Source: Aquatica leii (taxonomy: Eukaryota; Arthropoda; Insecta; Coleoptera; Lampyridae). Taken from it: DNA of 64,000 nt. The translations under genes were made by a program, and so were the position numbers. The notes beneath the pieces are model-generated. The model worked only from the letters and a program-made list of their open reading frames with translations. It made no database searches and was not told the DNA's origin. Shown here in pieces: positions 11,370 to 22,632 of this stretch (position 1 is the first letter of the stretch; the number at the start of each line of letters is the position of its first letter). Location of the stretch: assembly GCA_035610365.1 (NCBI GenBank), contig CM069433.1:176468882-176532881 (forward strand), written 5' to 3'.

Positions 11370-11509
11370 CTGCAAGAAACATTGCGTGCAAAACCAAGAA
11401 CAACACCAAAACTCTACTTTCAAGAACAAGAGCAAGACCGAGATTAAGGATATTAATACAAGACCAAGACCTATGTGGTCTTGTCTTGGTCTTGCGTTTG
11501 GCATCACTA
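11370..11509. mobile_element. hAT-like MITE remnant, second CAAGAC array
   Basis: Built of CAAGA/AAGACC motifs in both orientations (for example CAAGACCAAGACC and GTCTTGTCTTGGTCTTGC) and ends at 11500-11509 with TAGTGATGCC on the minus strand, a hAT-like terminus similar to that at 5469. Directly right of it, 11510-11590 is rich in CAAGC/AAGCTT motifs of the type seen again at 12540-12715. The other terminus was not found. Confidence 0.4.
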
Positions 11510-12539
11510 ATTTCAAGCCAAGCATTTATATAATCAAGCTTAAGTTCAATATTAACCAAGTTAAGCTTTAACTAAAGTTTCAAGCTTTTGAAGATAATAT
11601 TATCTTGATGTATAATTTATACCCTAAAATGAAGTTTATCGAAAGCAATTTACACAAATCACTTTAGCAAAGGGCGCCAACTGAAGAAATCAAAACAGAA
11701 ATAAGGCAAGTTGTCGAACTGACTTCTAAGAAAACTAAATTTATAATTTATCTTCTTACATTGCAACGTTTTTTGTTTATTTGTCTGATTTTGTTTTGGT
11801 TACAACCGCAGATAAACATAATCGAGTAGGTACACAATGTACATTTTGTTAAGTCAAGTAATTGTAAATACAGAAAAATAAAGATTCGTATTTGCTGTAA
11901 AGTATTGTACTAACAATTTACTTTGTGAATAACAAATAATTAAAGAGAACTATAATTAACGCAATAATTGAAGACGTTTTAAAATACGAATGTCATTGTA
12001 ATTACTAACGAAAAAATCGGCTTGTAAACTTTAATTGCAAATATCACTTTATACCAAACGCTACAAGAAAAGCTTTCTTTAAGTTTGTAGTCTTTTATCA
12101 GAAACACGCTACATACTAGGTTACCTCATAACTCGGGATCAACCAAAGGCAAGCGTGAACGCGTCATGAAGTATACACATTCAATTCACGCATCGTGAAT
12201 ACTTTATAAGGGAGTATTGTGTGCTTATTACTTTGCCTATTGCAAGTGAATAAATCTAGCATGCTATAACTATAAAATGTGTATTGTGTAACTTCTATTA
12301 TCAAATTAATAATTAGATAAAAAGTAAAGGTAACTATGAATTTGGGTTTATTTATTAATGGTTTTATTACACTCACGGACAGACATGGATCACATTTGAT
12401 TCGGTATAGTAGTAGTGGTCTCTTCAATTCAGTTCGAAAATGAGGTAACCTATGCTAGCAGTTGGACAATTGTTTCTATTGTAGCAACGAGCTGTAACAC
12501 GTACGGGGTACGTGTTGCGGGGCCATAAACTATTTTTGC
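11510..12539. other. AT-rich non-coding stretch
   Basis: No gene recognised. Contains AAGCTT-rich sequence at 11510-11590 and a perfect short palindrome at 12496-12516. Confidence 0.45.
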
Positions 12540-12715
12540 GGAAGAAGCAAGAAAAAGTTTGAAAGCTTGGAAAAGCTTGAAAACCAAACCAAGCTGGTAT
12601 TCACAAACATCAAGCCAAGTCAAGCTTTTCATTTTTAAACAACTTGACTTTCAAGCCCAAATCAAGCTTTTATGTTTCAAGCCAAGCTACTTGGCTTGGT
12701 GAATCTGTAATTCTG
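12540..12715. repeat. CAAGCC/AAGCTT-rich degenerate array
   Basis: Repeated variants of AAGCTTG, CAAGCCAAG and CTTGGCTTG in both orientations over about 175 bases. It is organised like the CAAGAC arrays but with a different core. Probably a non-autonomous element remnant; ends not defined. Confidence 0.4.
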
Positions 12716-13840
12716 ACTTTATGCATAAAAAAGACCATGAAACGGTCTTTTCGAACAAAAAGATTAGCATGATTAATGAAACGTTTAAACTTCGATAAAT
12801 ATACTAATAAACAGTTATGCATTTTTTTTGTGATAAGATTGCACGTAATCTTATCGATTTTTCTTATTAAGTAGAATAATGTTTGTTTATTCTTTTTAAA
12901 ATGTTGCTATATCTGGATGTAGGAAAAAATGTAAAACATATTGAAAATCACAACAATATATTTAGTCAATATCACTTGAAATTCAGACCCCAGCAAAAAA
13001 CTTAAATTTGTAAGCTTGTGTTGTTATTAATCACTTATAGAACTAATATAGTATAGACTATAAGGTACGCTAGATGTTCAATTTCTTAAAAACGAATTGC
13101 AGTTTAACCACAACCGCATTCTCATGCCCGAGATATGCAGTAATCAAACACTTTTGGACAATTTTTTTAGACGCTTTTTACAGATATTGCATTTAAATTT
13201 ATGCATTAAAAAAAAAGCATAATGTGTGTTCTCATAATATCTTATTTATTACTTTCAATTTAAATTAAAAAGTTTTTTTGAATATTTCAAAAGGATCCCT
13301 AAAATCTTGATCATAATAAATCTTAATAACTAATATTAGTTTAAGTCACTAGCATCGAAAGTGAAGCATGAGATAAGAAATTTAGAGTTACATATAGTCC
13401 AATTTTTATGAATTTGAAATTACGTCAGGTATAGAGTTTCATACACGACGGGATCATGTCGACCCACTACCACGCTGTTCGGATTTGTGGGCGACTCAAT
13501 ATAAAGTGCCCATACACACAAATACCCAGTCCTTCATTCCTTGGTTAGTGGCAAAACCTATTGAATGTCGACATACAGCGTATTGTCACTTATTTTAAGC
13601 ATTATAAAAAAAACGAAAATTGCTGCCAAAGCTGTATGTTTATTTTGTTTATAGGATTATTGTTTCCACTTTTTAATAAACAGGGTGGATTTTAAAAACA
13701 ATTCATATGCTTTTCTCAAGGTCGACATCAGTCGTTTCATTATAATTTATAAAGCAAGAGAACAACGCAGTCTCATAGCCCTCACTGACGGACAATACTA
13801 AGCAAACCAAGAGAAAAAGAAGAAGTACAAGAAAGAATGA
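12716..13840. other. AT-rich non-coding stretch
   Basis: No coding sequence recognised. A more balanced segment at 13430-13570 contains a TATAAA at about 13500 and may be an old LTR or promoter-like remnant, but I could not match it to anything else in the window. Confidence 0.4.
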
Positions 13841-14640
13841 AGTTTAAGCCACGGTCAAGAACAACGCCTTAAAATGTCTTGAAACCCCAGCCCACGAATA
13901 CAAATCCCGCTCTGAATATAAATCCCAGGAAACCCCTCAGGAAAAGGACAAAGGTACTATAGGAAAATGGGAAAAGAACGGTACCCACAACCACAAAACA
14001 CCCCAGGAATCCTATCGCAGCCTAAGATTTTCTCGTTGAAGTACCGGACGATTGTATGGCGTCAAAGTCTTATTCACACCTCAAGCCCTCGCGACAAAAT
14101 GTCAAAGCGCGTCGTTGGACCTCCCAACTACAGCCCGCAACTGCTGTACAACACAACATCCTATGCGCCGATTAAGAAGAATTGGTCACCCCTGCCAAGC
14201 TCCATCAAGTCCGCGGTAGAGTCCCCGAAAGGTCCAGAGCTTGAGGCTACCGGATCAGAGACAACCATCCTTCCCGAACGCATAGCTGTCAGGTTCCCAC
14301 AACAGGCTCCCCCCCACTCATGGTGACAAATCGTAAGAAGAGAAAGAAAGACAGGAAGACAGAAGGAGAAAAGAGAGTACAGATGGTGTTGTACGGCTCG
14401 ACTACCTCTCCCTAAATAGCCGAAATCGAGTGACCTACTCTATTTCCCAACCAACCGCCCAAATGCAGTTAGAAACAAGGAAACCGAAACAATAAGAGAG
14501 AGAATTCATTCACACTAGACTTGGATAGAAATATAGTGCTGTCTAGTCATCCAAAGACGGTATGATATCCTTCCCAAAAATAGATTTAAACCCAAAATAA
14601 TAATAACCCACAACGGGTCAACAAGAAACGGTCGGATGCT
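13841..14640 (+). other. GC-rich block with an unassigned 119-codon frame
   Basis: Composition changes sharply from AT-rich flanks to about balanced GC. The longest frame (13967-14326) starts MGKERYPQPQNTPGIL and ends FPQQAPPHSW; it is Pro/Ser/Lys-rich with no domain that I know. The block looks like the 5' part (leader or gag-like ORF) of a foreign retroelement, because such base composition is typical of imported elements and it ends abruptly beside Gypsy remnants. Function unknown; may not be translated. Confidence 0.3.
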
Positions 14641-14880
14641 TTCTCTGACAAATAAAAAAAAACTTCTTCATCGTCGATATTCAGGACATCGTTCTTCATA
14701 TCCAAATGGTCCACTTACTTCTTTATAACGTCCATTCCCAGAATTACTGCTTTGGCGATGTTGGCTACCAGTACTTGAAGGTCGAGTATTCTATTTTCCA
14801 AACCAATGGTGACTTTTACTGGTCCGTGAGTACGTATTCATTTGCTTTGAAGGTACTACTTTAAACTTAAAAGTAGTATT
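14641..14880 (-). pseudogene. Gypsy protease relic
   Basis: Minus-strand translation gives VTIGLENRILDLQVLVANI then AKAVILGMDVIKK, the ILG(M/L)D signature at the end of retropepsins, followed by an in-frame stop and a short linker. The first active-site motif is not visible. It belongs with the gag-like remnant and LTR at 14960-15670. Confidence 0.55.
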
Positions 14881-14959
14881 TTCCCTATGGCTCATTAATA
14901 ATTCTTTGCTCGTGACACTTGATTTACTGTGACAAATAATTTGGTTTATTATTTCTTCA

Positions 14960-15340
14960 AGCAGGTTTATTTTGTTTGTAATTTATTCTCTATTGATTCA
15001 ATTTTGTTTTTTTTTTCTTGGATTTAACATATTTTAATTTGGTTTTCTACACTGGCTTCGATAGTTTGTGTTTGATTTTTAATGTTCGTTCGTACTTTTT
15101 TAAACTTCTAGAATTTTTTAACAATTTTTCTTTTATTTTTTGGGTATTTTCTAATAATTTTTCTTTCATTTTCTAAGAATTTTCAAAAAAATTTTATTCT
15201 ATCTTTTTTTACTTTTTTTCCATTTTCTTAGAATGTTCGTACAGTTTTTCTTCCATATTTATATTTATCGATTCTTGACTATTTTTTATTAATTTGAGAA
15301 ATACAAAGTTTTGCGTTCATTTTTACTGCTTGTTACAAGC
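14960..15340 (-). pseudogene. Gypsy gag relic, coiled-coil part
   Basis: In shifting minus-strand frames this stretch gives repeated MEEKLYEHSKKMEKK-like and MKEKLLENTQKIKEKLLKN-like heptads, the long N-terminal coiled coil that precedes capsid in some insect Gypsy Gag proteins. Several stops. It lies between an LTR on its upstream side and a protease relic downstream, the correct order for gag. Confidence 0.4.
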
Positions 15341-15344
15341 TTTT

Positions 15345-15670
15345 GGTATTTTACGAACCTGCACGGCCAACTCACAATAGTCGGGAGAGGGGGGGTTCAC
15401 AGATAATATAGAAAATGTGCTTAAGGGCGCCAGAGCTTATCCAAAGTCATTTCTGTCCCGCTCAAGACAGAGGGTATAAACTTGTAACTCAATTTAAGGT
15501 TCGTAAGGCTGAAAGAAACGAAAAAAAGAAACTAAGTCGTTAACAACAATTGTACTTTAATTACTCTATCAAGATAAATAGATTAAAAGTTAAATAGCCA
15601 AATCTAAGCAGGTACTAGAGAGAATATAGAAAATAGAATATCAGCAGGATCGGCAACTTACACTACACAT
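15345..15670 (-). repeat. LTR relic (same family as the LTR at 29562-29899)
   Basis: Read on the minus strand, it shares an ordered series of blocks with 29562-29899: GTTGCCGAT, GTTACAAG, CTGTCTTGA, TCTGGCGC, a C-rich run, CTCCGACT/CTCCCGACT, TGAGTT-GCCGTGCA and a final TTGTAACA. This identifies an LTR of the same family in opposite orientation. No intact primer binding site follows it. Exact ends are approximate. Confidence 0.5.
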
Positions 15671-16344
15671 CAAACAAAAGTGTAACCACCGGAACATATA
15701 AAAATCTTCATCAGTAAATAACATTAATAATGATAATTGACTGTTGATATAATCAGCAAGCGATAAGTCATTTACTTAGACTAATTGAGTAACAATAATA
15801 AGCAACAAATCAAATCGAACGTACGATTAGTAATGATAATAAGTCGTGAGTATTCACCGTAGCGACAACGAATAATTAAGTAGAAATCGACTTACCAAAT
15901 TCAGGGTTACCTTCAGAAAAACGTTTTTTCTATTGGCTTCCTGGAATTAAACTTCCTGAAAATAATCGTGTCTACCTGGCGACTCACAAACTATAAGTAA
16001 AAGAAACATTTAAAGGAAAGTAATCGAACCGACACTTATCGTATACTGTTACACTAAATTTTCCGTCTATGGTGGTATTAATTTATTGCCTCCGAAGAGA
16101 ATTTAATCGTATCCAGTACTTAGGATCTTCCAAACAAGGTGATATTCATTAAGGTAATTAATTGCCTCCGAATCGAAATTCTGCACTCGTATCGCAGCGT
16201 TCTTAGCTCTACAGCTTCCGATTATAATTTTCCCTTGAAGATTTTAGATGACGATAAGAATACCCATATTTAGGAGGTAGCACATGGCGCTAACAAAAAG
16301 ACATAAAAATTACATTTAATCAAAGAAAGAACAAAACCACTTAC
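15671..16344. other. Non-coding stretch with short direct repeats
   Basis: No coding sequence recognised. A motif TTGCCTCCGAA recurs at about 16088 and 16162, about 75 bases apart. Confidence 0.35.
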
Positions 16345-16440
16345 TCTGCGTGGATTAAATCAGTTAATTCAGAAGACTTCTATATCCATCGGGTCCCAAC
16401 ACGTGGATGATTTTAGAAAACGATTTTTAATTCACGCAGA
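16345..16440. repeat. 96-bp element with 15-bp inverted ends
   Basis: TCTGCGTGGATTAAA at 16345-16359 is the inverted complement, with one mismatch, of TTTAATTCACGCAGA at 16426-16440. It may be a tiny MITE. No flanking duplication is obvious. Confidence 0.35.
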
Positions 16441-16766
16441 CATAGGTTATAACATGAACGATGTCAAAGTCAAAATGACGGTATCTCACCGGATATCGTC
16501 TACTCAATACGAAGTGACCAACGAACCCGATAGATGGCGTCGAGAAATATAAAAGTAATTTTTAATTAAACCAATATACAGGGTAATGCATTATTTAAAT
16601 TTATGCACGTAACATGCTTGCAAACGCGTTACCGATATAAATTATAATACAAATAAAAAAGTTTAATACGAACACTTTTAAAATTATAAATAATTACACT
16701 CTATAAACAAACACACGTGGGCACGTACTAATCACTTCTTTGTTTATTTATACGTTAAGATTGTAA

Positions 16767-16783
16767 CCCGACACTTGACACCA
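16767..16783 (-). other. Primer binding site of a third macro-type Gypsy element
   Basis: The minus strand reads TGGTGTCAAGTGTCGGG one base inside the LTR at 16785. The young element at 24144-28724 has TGGTGTCGGTGTCGGG in the same place, so both appear to prime from the same tRNA. Confidence 0.5.
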
Positions 16784-16784
16784 C

Positions 16785-17130
16785 TGTAACAAATTTTAAA
16801 ACTAAATTTATTTACACGTTTTTATTAACTATATATTACAACCACTTTTAACTACTACTAATAAAATGCAACAATTTACAAGAAATTTATATATCACTAT
16901 CACTATAATGTTTTTTTTTATTTTTAGTTGATGCACTCTTATTTATCTTCACGCGTTAAAAGTTTTATTTATTTAAACCGACAGCTTTCTTAACACTTCT
17001 TCCGACTTAATTCAAAAACTGGCTCCAACTTCCTCCAAATACTTTTTATATTTTTCCGTTATCGGAATCTAGAGTATTCTAATCTTTTTGATCAGCGTTC
17101 CGAAGTTTCCAAATACTTAATTAAATTAAT
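16785..17130 (-). repeat. LTR relic of the macro-type Gypsy family
   Basis: Starts TGTAACAAATTTT next to the primer binding site. Its minus strand contains a TATA-like AAATATAAAAAGTAT and then TCGGAAGAAGTGTTAAG and TTTAAATAAATAAA, matching the order in the LTR at 45132-45360 (AAATATATAAAAAC, TCGGAAGTGTTAAAAAG, TTTAAATAAATAAG). It would be a 5' LTR in minus orientation; the body to its left is gone. The right boundary is approximate. Confidence 0.45.
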
Positions 17131-17219
17131 TTTGAGACATTGCGTTTATCAAAACATGCTTTAGTAACTTTTTTGTATTATTTGTACCTTGTGGAGAAAC
17201 TAATATGTTATGTCAAAAT

Positions 17220-17960
17220 ATTGCCAATATTCTGACAAGTTTTCTGAATCCCTTGAAATTAGTAGTAACATAATTAGTAATTTTTTCTGTTTGTTTTTGT
17301 AATTTTACAAGGACATCGAAATATTATTTTAAAATTAGGGCTACATTTTGGGCACTAAGAAATGTTTTTTAAATTATTTAGCATTATTAATTATTACTGT
17401 ATTTAGTAATTTTTCTCTTTACTTTAGTATTCATTTAGAAACGTTTAGTTATCGTTTTTGAGTGTCGGTAATATTTTTGTATTTTGTTGTAACCTTATCG
17501 ATGAGAATTGCAATTTTTTTTCAAAATATTAAAGCTATTTTAACATTAAGTTACCGTCTATTAGTAATTAGTAACATTTTTAGTAACTATTTATTGTTGT
17601 TTGGCTACTATTTTACTATGTTTCTGTCATTGCGTAGTTGCCAAATCAATGCGTTTTAATTTTCAGATCTTGACATTCGGACACGTTTTTCGAATCATTT
17701 AATATTAGTAATATATTTGGTAATTTTTTCTTTTCGTTTTGGTCAGTTGATGAGGACACTGAAGTTTTATTTTCAAATATGGGCTGAGGATTTAATTTGG
17801 TGATATTGCTGCCTTTGTCCCGTATATCGTCCCGTATATAAATCACGTCGAATAAATTAAGGTATTTGGCTATACCTCTTGGCATTTTTGCAATAGGGTT
17901 CATTCCTATAGTTTGATTAAAACGGGGTAGTATTCTGTCTCCTGTGTTTTAATTCAATAT
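17220..17960. repeat. Degenerate tandem repeats, possible gene relic
   Basis: Three diverged units at about 17270-17345, 17465-17535 and 17715-17790 share the pattern (G)TAATTTTTTC...TTTTG...GA(GG)ACATCGAA.TATT.TTTTAAAAT.(G)GGCT. Read on the minus strand, the last unit is open (17646-17903) and begins MNPIAKMPRGIAKYLNLF, with no domain that I recognise. It may be the remnant of a repeat-containing gene or of an element. Confidence 0.3.
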
Positions 17961-18726
17961 GTTTTCCGTAGAACGTTGAGTAATCAACATAAGTTTTTTG
18001 ATTGTTACTTGTCACGGTGCATTTTTTAAGCAAAAATTACTGGGCGACATACAGAGTTTTTTGGCGATTTTCAGAGCTATGATGGAATATATTCACCAAA
18101 ATCTTTGTTGCCTGGTACATCAAAAATTCAATCATTATGCGACTAATTTTCACAAGTGTGCGACAGTGCACTAGTAAAAAAATGTACTGACTTGTCACTA
18201 TAAATATTCTAGTTTTTTTGGTTTTTTGAATCAGGTATATTGATTACTAGAAGAGATTCTTTATCTTCAACATTTCTTACGTTACTATTAACCAGTTTAG
18301 AACAGCTAAGTGTACGTTCCCATCGCACGCCGGTCCGTACGAGATCGAGCTAAGCGGTTTCTTGCAAGTCTGAGCGATTTGAGAAAGTGTTCAAATACAA
18401 AGCGTTGTCCGGCTTGCAAAAGTTCGCGTTGAAAGTAATTTAAAAAAATTGGATGTTACTATTGGAAAATCCATTAATCACAAAATGAATAAACCGAAAA
18501 AGAAGGCATTACACACACAAAATTCATTTGGATAGATCAAAATATCTAAGATGTCTGGCATTCGGCTTGAAACAGTATCAATTTAGTTCCGCTCGGACTC
18601 GCTAGGATTCGCCCGGCTACGCGTGCTGCGTGAGCACTTGCTATTTAAATTTGAGTTTGTGTTTACTTGCTGAACTCGCATCACCCTACATCGCGTGGCT
18701 AGGCGTGCGGGGTGAATATACAGTAA
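17961..18726. other. Non-coding stretch with a GC-rich segment
   Basis: AT-rich at first, then a GC-richer part at 18300-18720 with CG-containing inverted motifs (for example ACGCCGGTCCGTACGAGATCG near 18327 and GCGTGGCTAGGCGTGCGGGG near 18692). Probably non-autonomous elements; ends not defined. Confidence 0.3.
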
Positions 18727-19215
18727 GGCATAGCATAACGAGTTTTAATAGGACGCGAGGCCGCACGGCCGAGGGTTGCATGTGAGTAAACTTTCGAAGA
18801 ATTACAAGACTTTTTCAATGACTTTTTTGTGCTGCTAATATCGCAAACGTCAATATTCGTTTGTTAGGGTAGTTACGTAATGGATGACTAAGTGTTTAAA
18901 GTCAAGTATTATATTAGAAGGAATATTCGACCGGTGGAAAAATCATTAAACAAAATTTGAAATTCAGTTAAAATTGAGAAAATACTATGTTAAAGTTAAT
19001 GTCAAATTTGACAGATTTAATAATAAATGTAGTACCAATATTACATTTCTAGTCGTTTTTTTATTTATTTTTTTTAATGAATGTAATTTTACAAAAGGCA
19101 ACACAAAAAATAATGTACGTTACTCTCACCGAAATTTGTATAGCATAGAATTCACTCACATGCAACGCTTGGCCGTGCGGCCTCACGTCTATTTAACATT
19201 CGTTATGCCTCTAAT
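18727..19215. mobile_element. Palindromic MITE with a second MITE nested inside
   Basis: The outer inverted repeat pairs 18727-18791 with 19150-19215; the core GAGGCCGCACGGCC and GTTGCATGTGAGT occurs on the left and as its complement on the right. Inside it, from 18829, another MITE begins GTGCTGCTAATATCGCAAACG and runs to about 19130; that inner sequence is directly repeated at 22633-23016. The nesting shows that the outer element is older. No coding capacity. Confidence 0.55.
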
Positions 19216-19508
19216 AGCACCAAAATGTTCTATGGATTTCCATAAGATGTTTTTGTATGAACATCTGAACGTTTTACGGACGTCCACAAAAGATCCACAA
19301 TAGATACGGTGGACGACCATAAAACGGTACTTTGGCACAGAGTTGTACGTCTAAAAAACGTCCAAAAACGTCCATAATAATTTCAGGCCTATTTTCACTG
19401 TTTATACATTAAAAAATGAGATACAAAAATATATTAAAAATGCAGTGATACAAAATACAACGATTTATACAATATAAATACAATAAAATATTTATTAACA
19501 ATAAGTAC
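19216..19508. other. Non-coding stretch with ACGTCCA motifs
   Basis: Repeated GGACGTCC/ACGTCCA motifs (about 19275-19370), also found at 22520-22610 on the other side of the pogo element. This suggests that the pogo element inserted into or between related non-autonomous repeats. Confidence 0.3.
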
Positions 19509-19510
19509 TA

Positions 19511-22137
19511 GATGAGAAGGCCCGATAATGGCCCCCGTTTAGTTTTTCGTTAATGATTTTTATATTTTTTGGAAAAAATGCACCTAACCGGAAGATTCTT
19601 CTGTAATTGTAGAAGCAACGGAGTTTCAAACAGGCAAAATTACTGCGATTTGAAAGTAAATATAAAATCATGTCAATTTCACATAAAAAGACAGGCTGTG
19701 TGAAATATGGGCCTCTCTCATAAATGACACAAAAAAGCTATCAAGTTGCAAAAAAAAACTTTACTTTCAAAAATAAACTTACATATTAATATATTTTAAA
19801 TTGAAACGATAAATTATCTGCAAAAATCACAAACATAATTGTCTTTCACTGCTCCCGAACATTGCACATGTGCCCACATATTGCACATGAGGCAATGAAC
19901 CCATAGCTCCCCTCTGTGATCTTCTGAAAAACGACCATCACAAAACAGGCATTTGGCATCTTTATCATCTGGAACGATTTGGCCGATTTGATCTATATCC
20001 ATGTCATCGTCGGCCGGAACAAATGATTCGTTTGCTGCGTTGGAGTCTTCGTCGCTGTCAGCATCACTTTTCTTTTGTTTCTTAGATGCTCCCTTTGTCG
20101 GTTGTGGTTTTGGAAACACTTTCCGTTTTAGGGGTGGTTTCTTAGGTGTAGACAGTGATTGCTCTAAGTCATTTTTATACGGTTATGAAGTGATTTCTCC
20201 CGCGATTCGATGCTTTCTTCTTTATGACAGGAATGGGTGCAATATCGAATGGAGATACATGCAATTCACAGCCCGTTCCACAGAGGTTCTATTTGACTGA
20301 GTATCAACAACAGAATCCTGATTTGAAGTGCACGAACGAAGAACTGGTGAAAATGACGCTTCGGGTTCAGTCTCTCAGGTGAAGCATCCTGGCTGAGGTT
20401 CTGAAGTGTAATTATTTTTTGTATTTTTCCTAACATCAACTGTCACGTTACAGCCTCAATTTCTTCATTTATAAAATCAGCATCTGAGAAAATATCGGGA
20501 TTGAAGGGAAAAATGCCAGTCGCTTTAAAACCATTTGCAGCAATTTCACCAGTCTGCTTTTTCAGAAATGCTTTCCCTAGAAGCCCTGCTAGATCAAACT
20601 GAGTAATAACACGTTGATTGGTACGAAGCCAGTTACGGATTTCCTCACTGTAATAAATCTTAAAACTACCCATAAAAGTTTTATCTAGCGGCTGAAGTTT
20701 GTGCGTGGCGTGGGGAGGCAATGAAATGATGGAAACGTGATTATCCCTTGCCAGCTGAATGAGATCTAAATTTCTCGTGTGGCTGTAATGCCCATCCAGT
20801 AGAAGTAGAACTGGAGATTCTTCAGTAGGTTTGACGAAATCTATAAAATGTCTCATCCAATCGGTGAAAATATTTTGTTGCACCCAACCACTGGGATGAA
20901 CGGCGTATATAGATCCTGGGGGGGAACCACGCATTAGTTGATCATTACGATTTTTTCTGGGAAAAATCAACATGGGTGGTACAAACTGACCACCAGCACT
21001 CATAGCCGCGATAAACGAAACTAACGAGCCACGTTCTGCGGATGTAATAGACGCTATTTGTCTGTTTCCTTTTCTTCCAATTACGTGAGTCACCTTGCTT
21101 TGCACTACTGACAAGACTGTCTAGTCGACGTTGAAGATTCTATGTGGTGAGAAGTTGTGTTTTGTGTACTCATCTTGCAAATTATCAAAAAACGCCTTCA
21201 CATTTTTTTTGTTGAAACCCAATGCTCTGGCAAACGAGGTACCTGTTGGTCTTCGAACGGAAAGTAAACTGCTATGGCGACGTAAAAATGAATCAAGCCA
21301 ACTACGCCCGGCAATTCCATTTTTGAATACATTCGCTCTCCTTCTAGTGGCTAAAGTATATGCCATTCTTCGAATATCTTTTCTTGTCAATCCTTAGTAT
21401 TTAGCTTCCAAAGTTAAAATATAATTAACCAGATCTTTTTCTATCTCTTCTCCTAAAACTGTTTTTCGTCTTAATTGGGTCTAAACTACTTCTTCAGCTT
21501 TCAAGTTATTTTCGTTCTGTTTTTTTAAAAACCTTTGGAGTGTTGATCTTGGTACGTTAAAAGATTTACTGGCTTTTTTTAAACCCATACCTGAGTTATT
21601 TACATTCTCCAAAGCCATTACCATATCTTCGGATTTCCATTTCTTTCTTGAATTCTTTGGTGAGTACTTTGGTTGACTACGTGGCATGATGCACCTGGAA
21701 AACCCTAAATTCAAAATCAGGCACAAATATAGGCCCTGGCCCATATTCGGACCCGCAAAAGGCCCATATTACCAACACAGCGTGCCACTCAAAAAAAAAT
21801 GTCATTTTATTTATTAAGCGGCTCAATATCTACGTGAATCTAATAAACCTTAATGTTGATCCAACACCCTAATGTCAATATTTGGAACCTACTCCGCCAA
21901 AAATATACAAAACATTCTTAGGCAACTTACCTTTAAATATATATTCAGATTTTCGTAAGCACATTAACGAACACTGGTTGACAACAGAATAACATATCTA
22001 TAGCATATTATCGGAAAAACAGTTGACTATTCAGTAATTGTATTTTAGGCTAGTTTACATAGATGTCGCATGATGTACTATTGATTTTTAGAGGGGGCTC
22101 ATATTAAATGCAAGGCCCATATTCGGGTCCTCTCCTC
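19511..22137 (-). mobile_element. Nearly complete pogo-type DNA transposon
   Basis: About 2.6 kb bounded by TA dinucleotides (19509-19510 and 22138-22139), the duplication expected for the Tc1/mariner/pogo superfamily. Terminal inverted repeats: left GATGAGAAGGCCCGATAATG, right (complement) GAGGAGAGGACCCGAATATG, with 18 of the first 24 positions agreeing by eye. Subterminal GGCCCATATT/AATATGGGCC motifs recur at both ends (19700, 21741, 21764, 22113). It carries one transposase gene in minus orientation. A partial relative lies at 63463-64000. Confidence 0.75.
19819..21687 (-). pseudogene. pogo-type transposase with psq HTH, CENP-B HTH, DDE core and C-terminal PHD-like finger
   Basis: Would cut and paste the element. 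Order on the minus strand: pipsqueak-type HTH (SRKKWKSEDMVMALENVNNS, then SFNVPRSTLQRFLKK) near 21480-21670; CENP-B-type HTH (AGRSWLDSFLRRH, RRPTGTSFARALGF) near 21200-21330; the DDE core with first D in RIFNVD (21123), second in [10 protein letters not shown] (about 20805), third in [13 protein letters not shown] (about 20690), giving DDD as in pogo; then a Lys/Asp-rich linker and a zinc finger with CLFC, WVHCLMCNMWAHVQC and CDFC at 19819-19950. From 21744 to 20443 the frame is unbroken except for three nonsense codons (near 21482, 21392, 21122); the one after the first catalytic D replaces the usual Glu. A frameshift separates the finger. Confidence 0.85.
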
Positions 22138-22632
22138 TAATAATTGAAAAACAATGTCATCATACCAAATAAGTGTTTTTTAAAAATGAAACACCATAGA
22201 GAGTTCATGTTTTAACGTAAACATTAATAAAGTTGTTGAATTGCAATTCTTATTTTTGTTGTTTTAAACAACACTGTTAAAAAACACTTATTTTCATAAA
22301 TCCATTTAGTTTAAACAACTACCATGTTTTTAAATCATTAGTTTAAATTTAAATTTATAGACCTATAGTTATTATCACCGATTATTTTGTAATACACTAC
22401 AACAAAATCAAAACTGATCAAAATTAAAAGCATAACCTCGCATACATATTATGGCGCAGTTCATACGTACTTAGTTGTAGAAAAATAGCGTTAGCGTTTA
22501 CTGGATAGGTACGAAAAACGTCCAGTGAACATAAATAATATATCTATCCACGTTTTAGACAAAACATTTTACCGACATCTGTTAAAGATCTATGGACGTT
22601 CAGACCTTTATTGAACTTAAACTAGACGCCCC
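22138..22632. other. Non-coding stretch with ACGTCCA motifs
   Basis: Right flank of the pogo element. Holds ACGTCCA/GGACGT motifs near 22525-22610 like those at 19275-19370. No gene. Confidence 0.3.
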
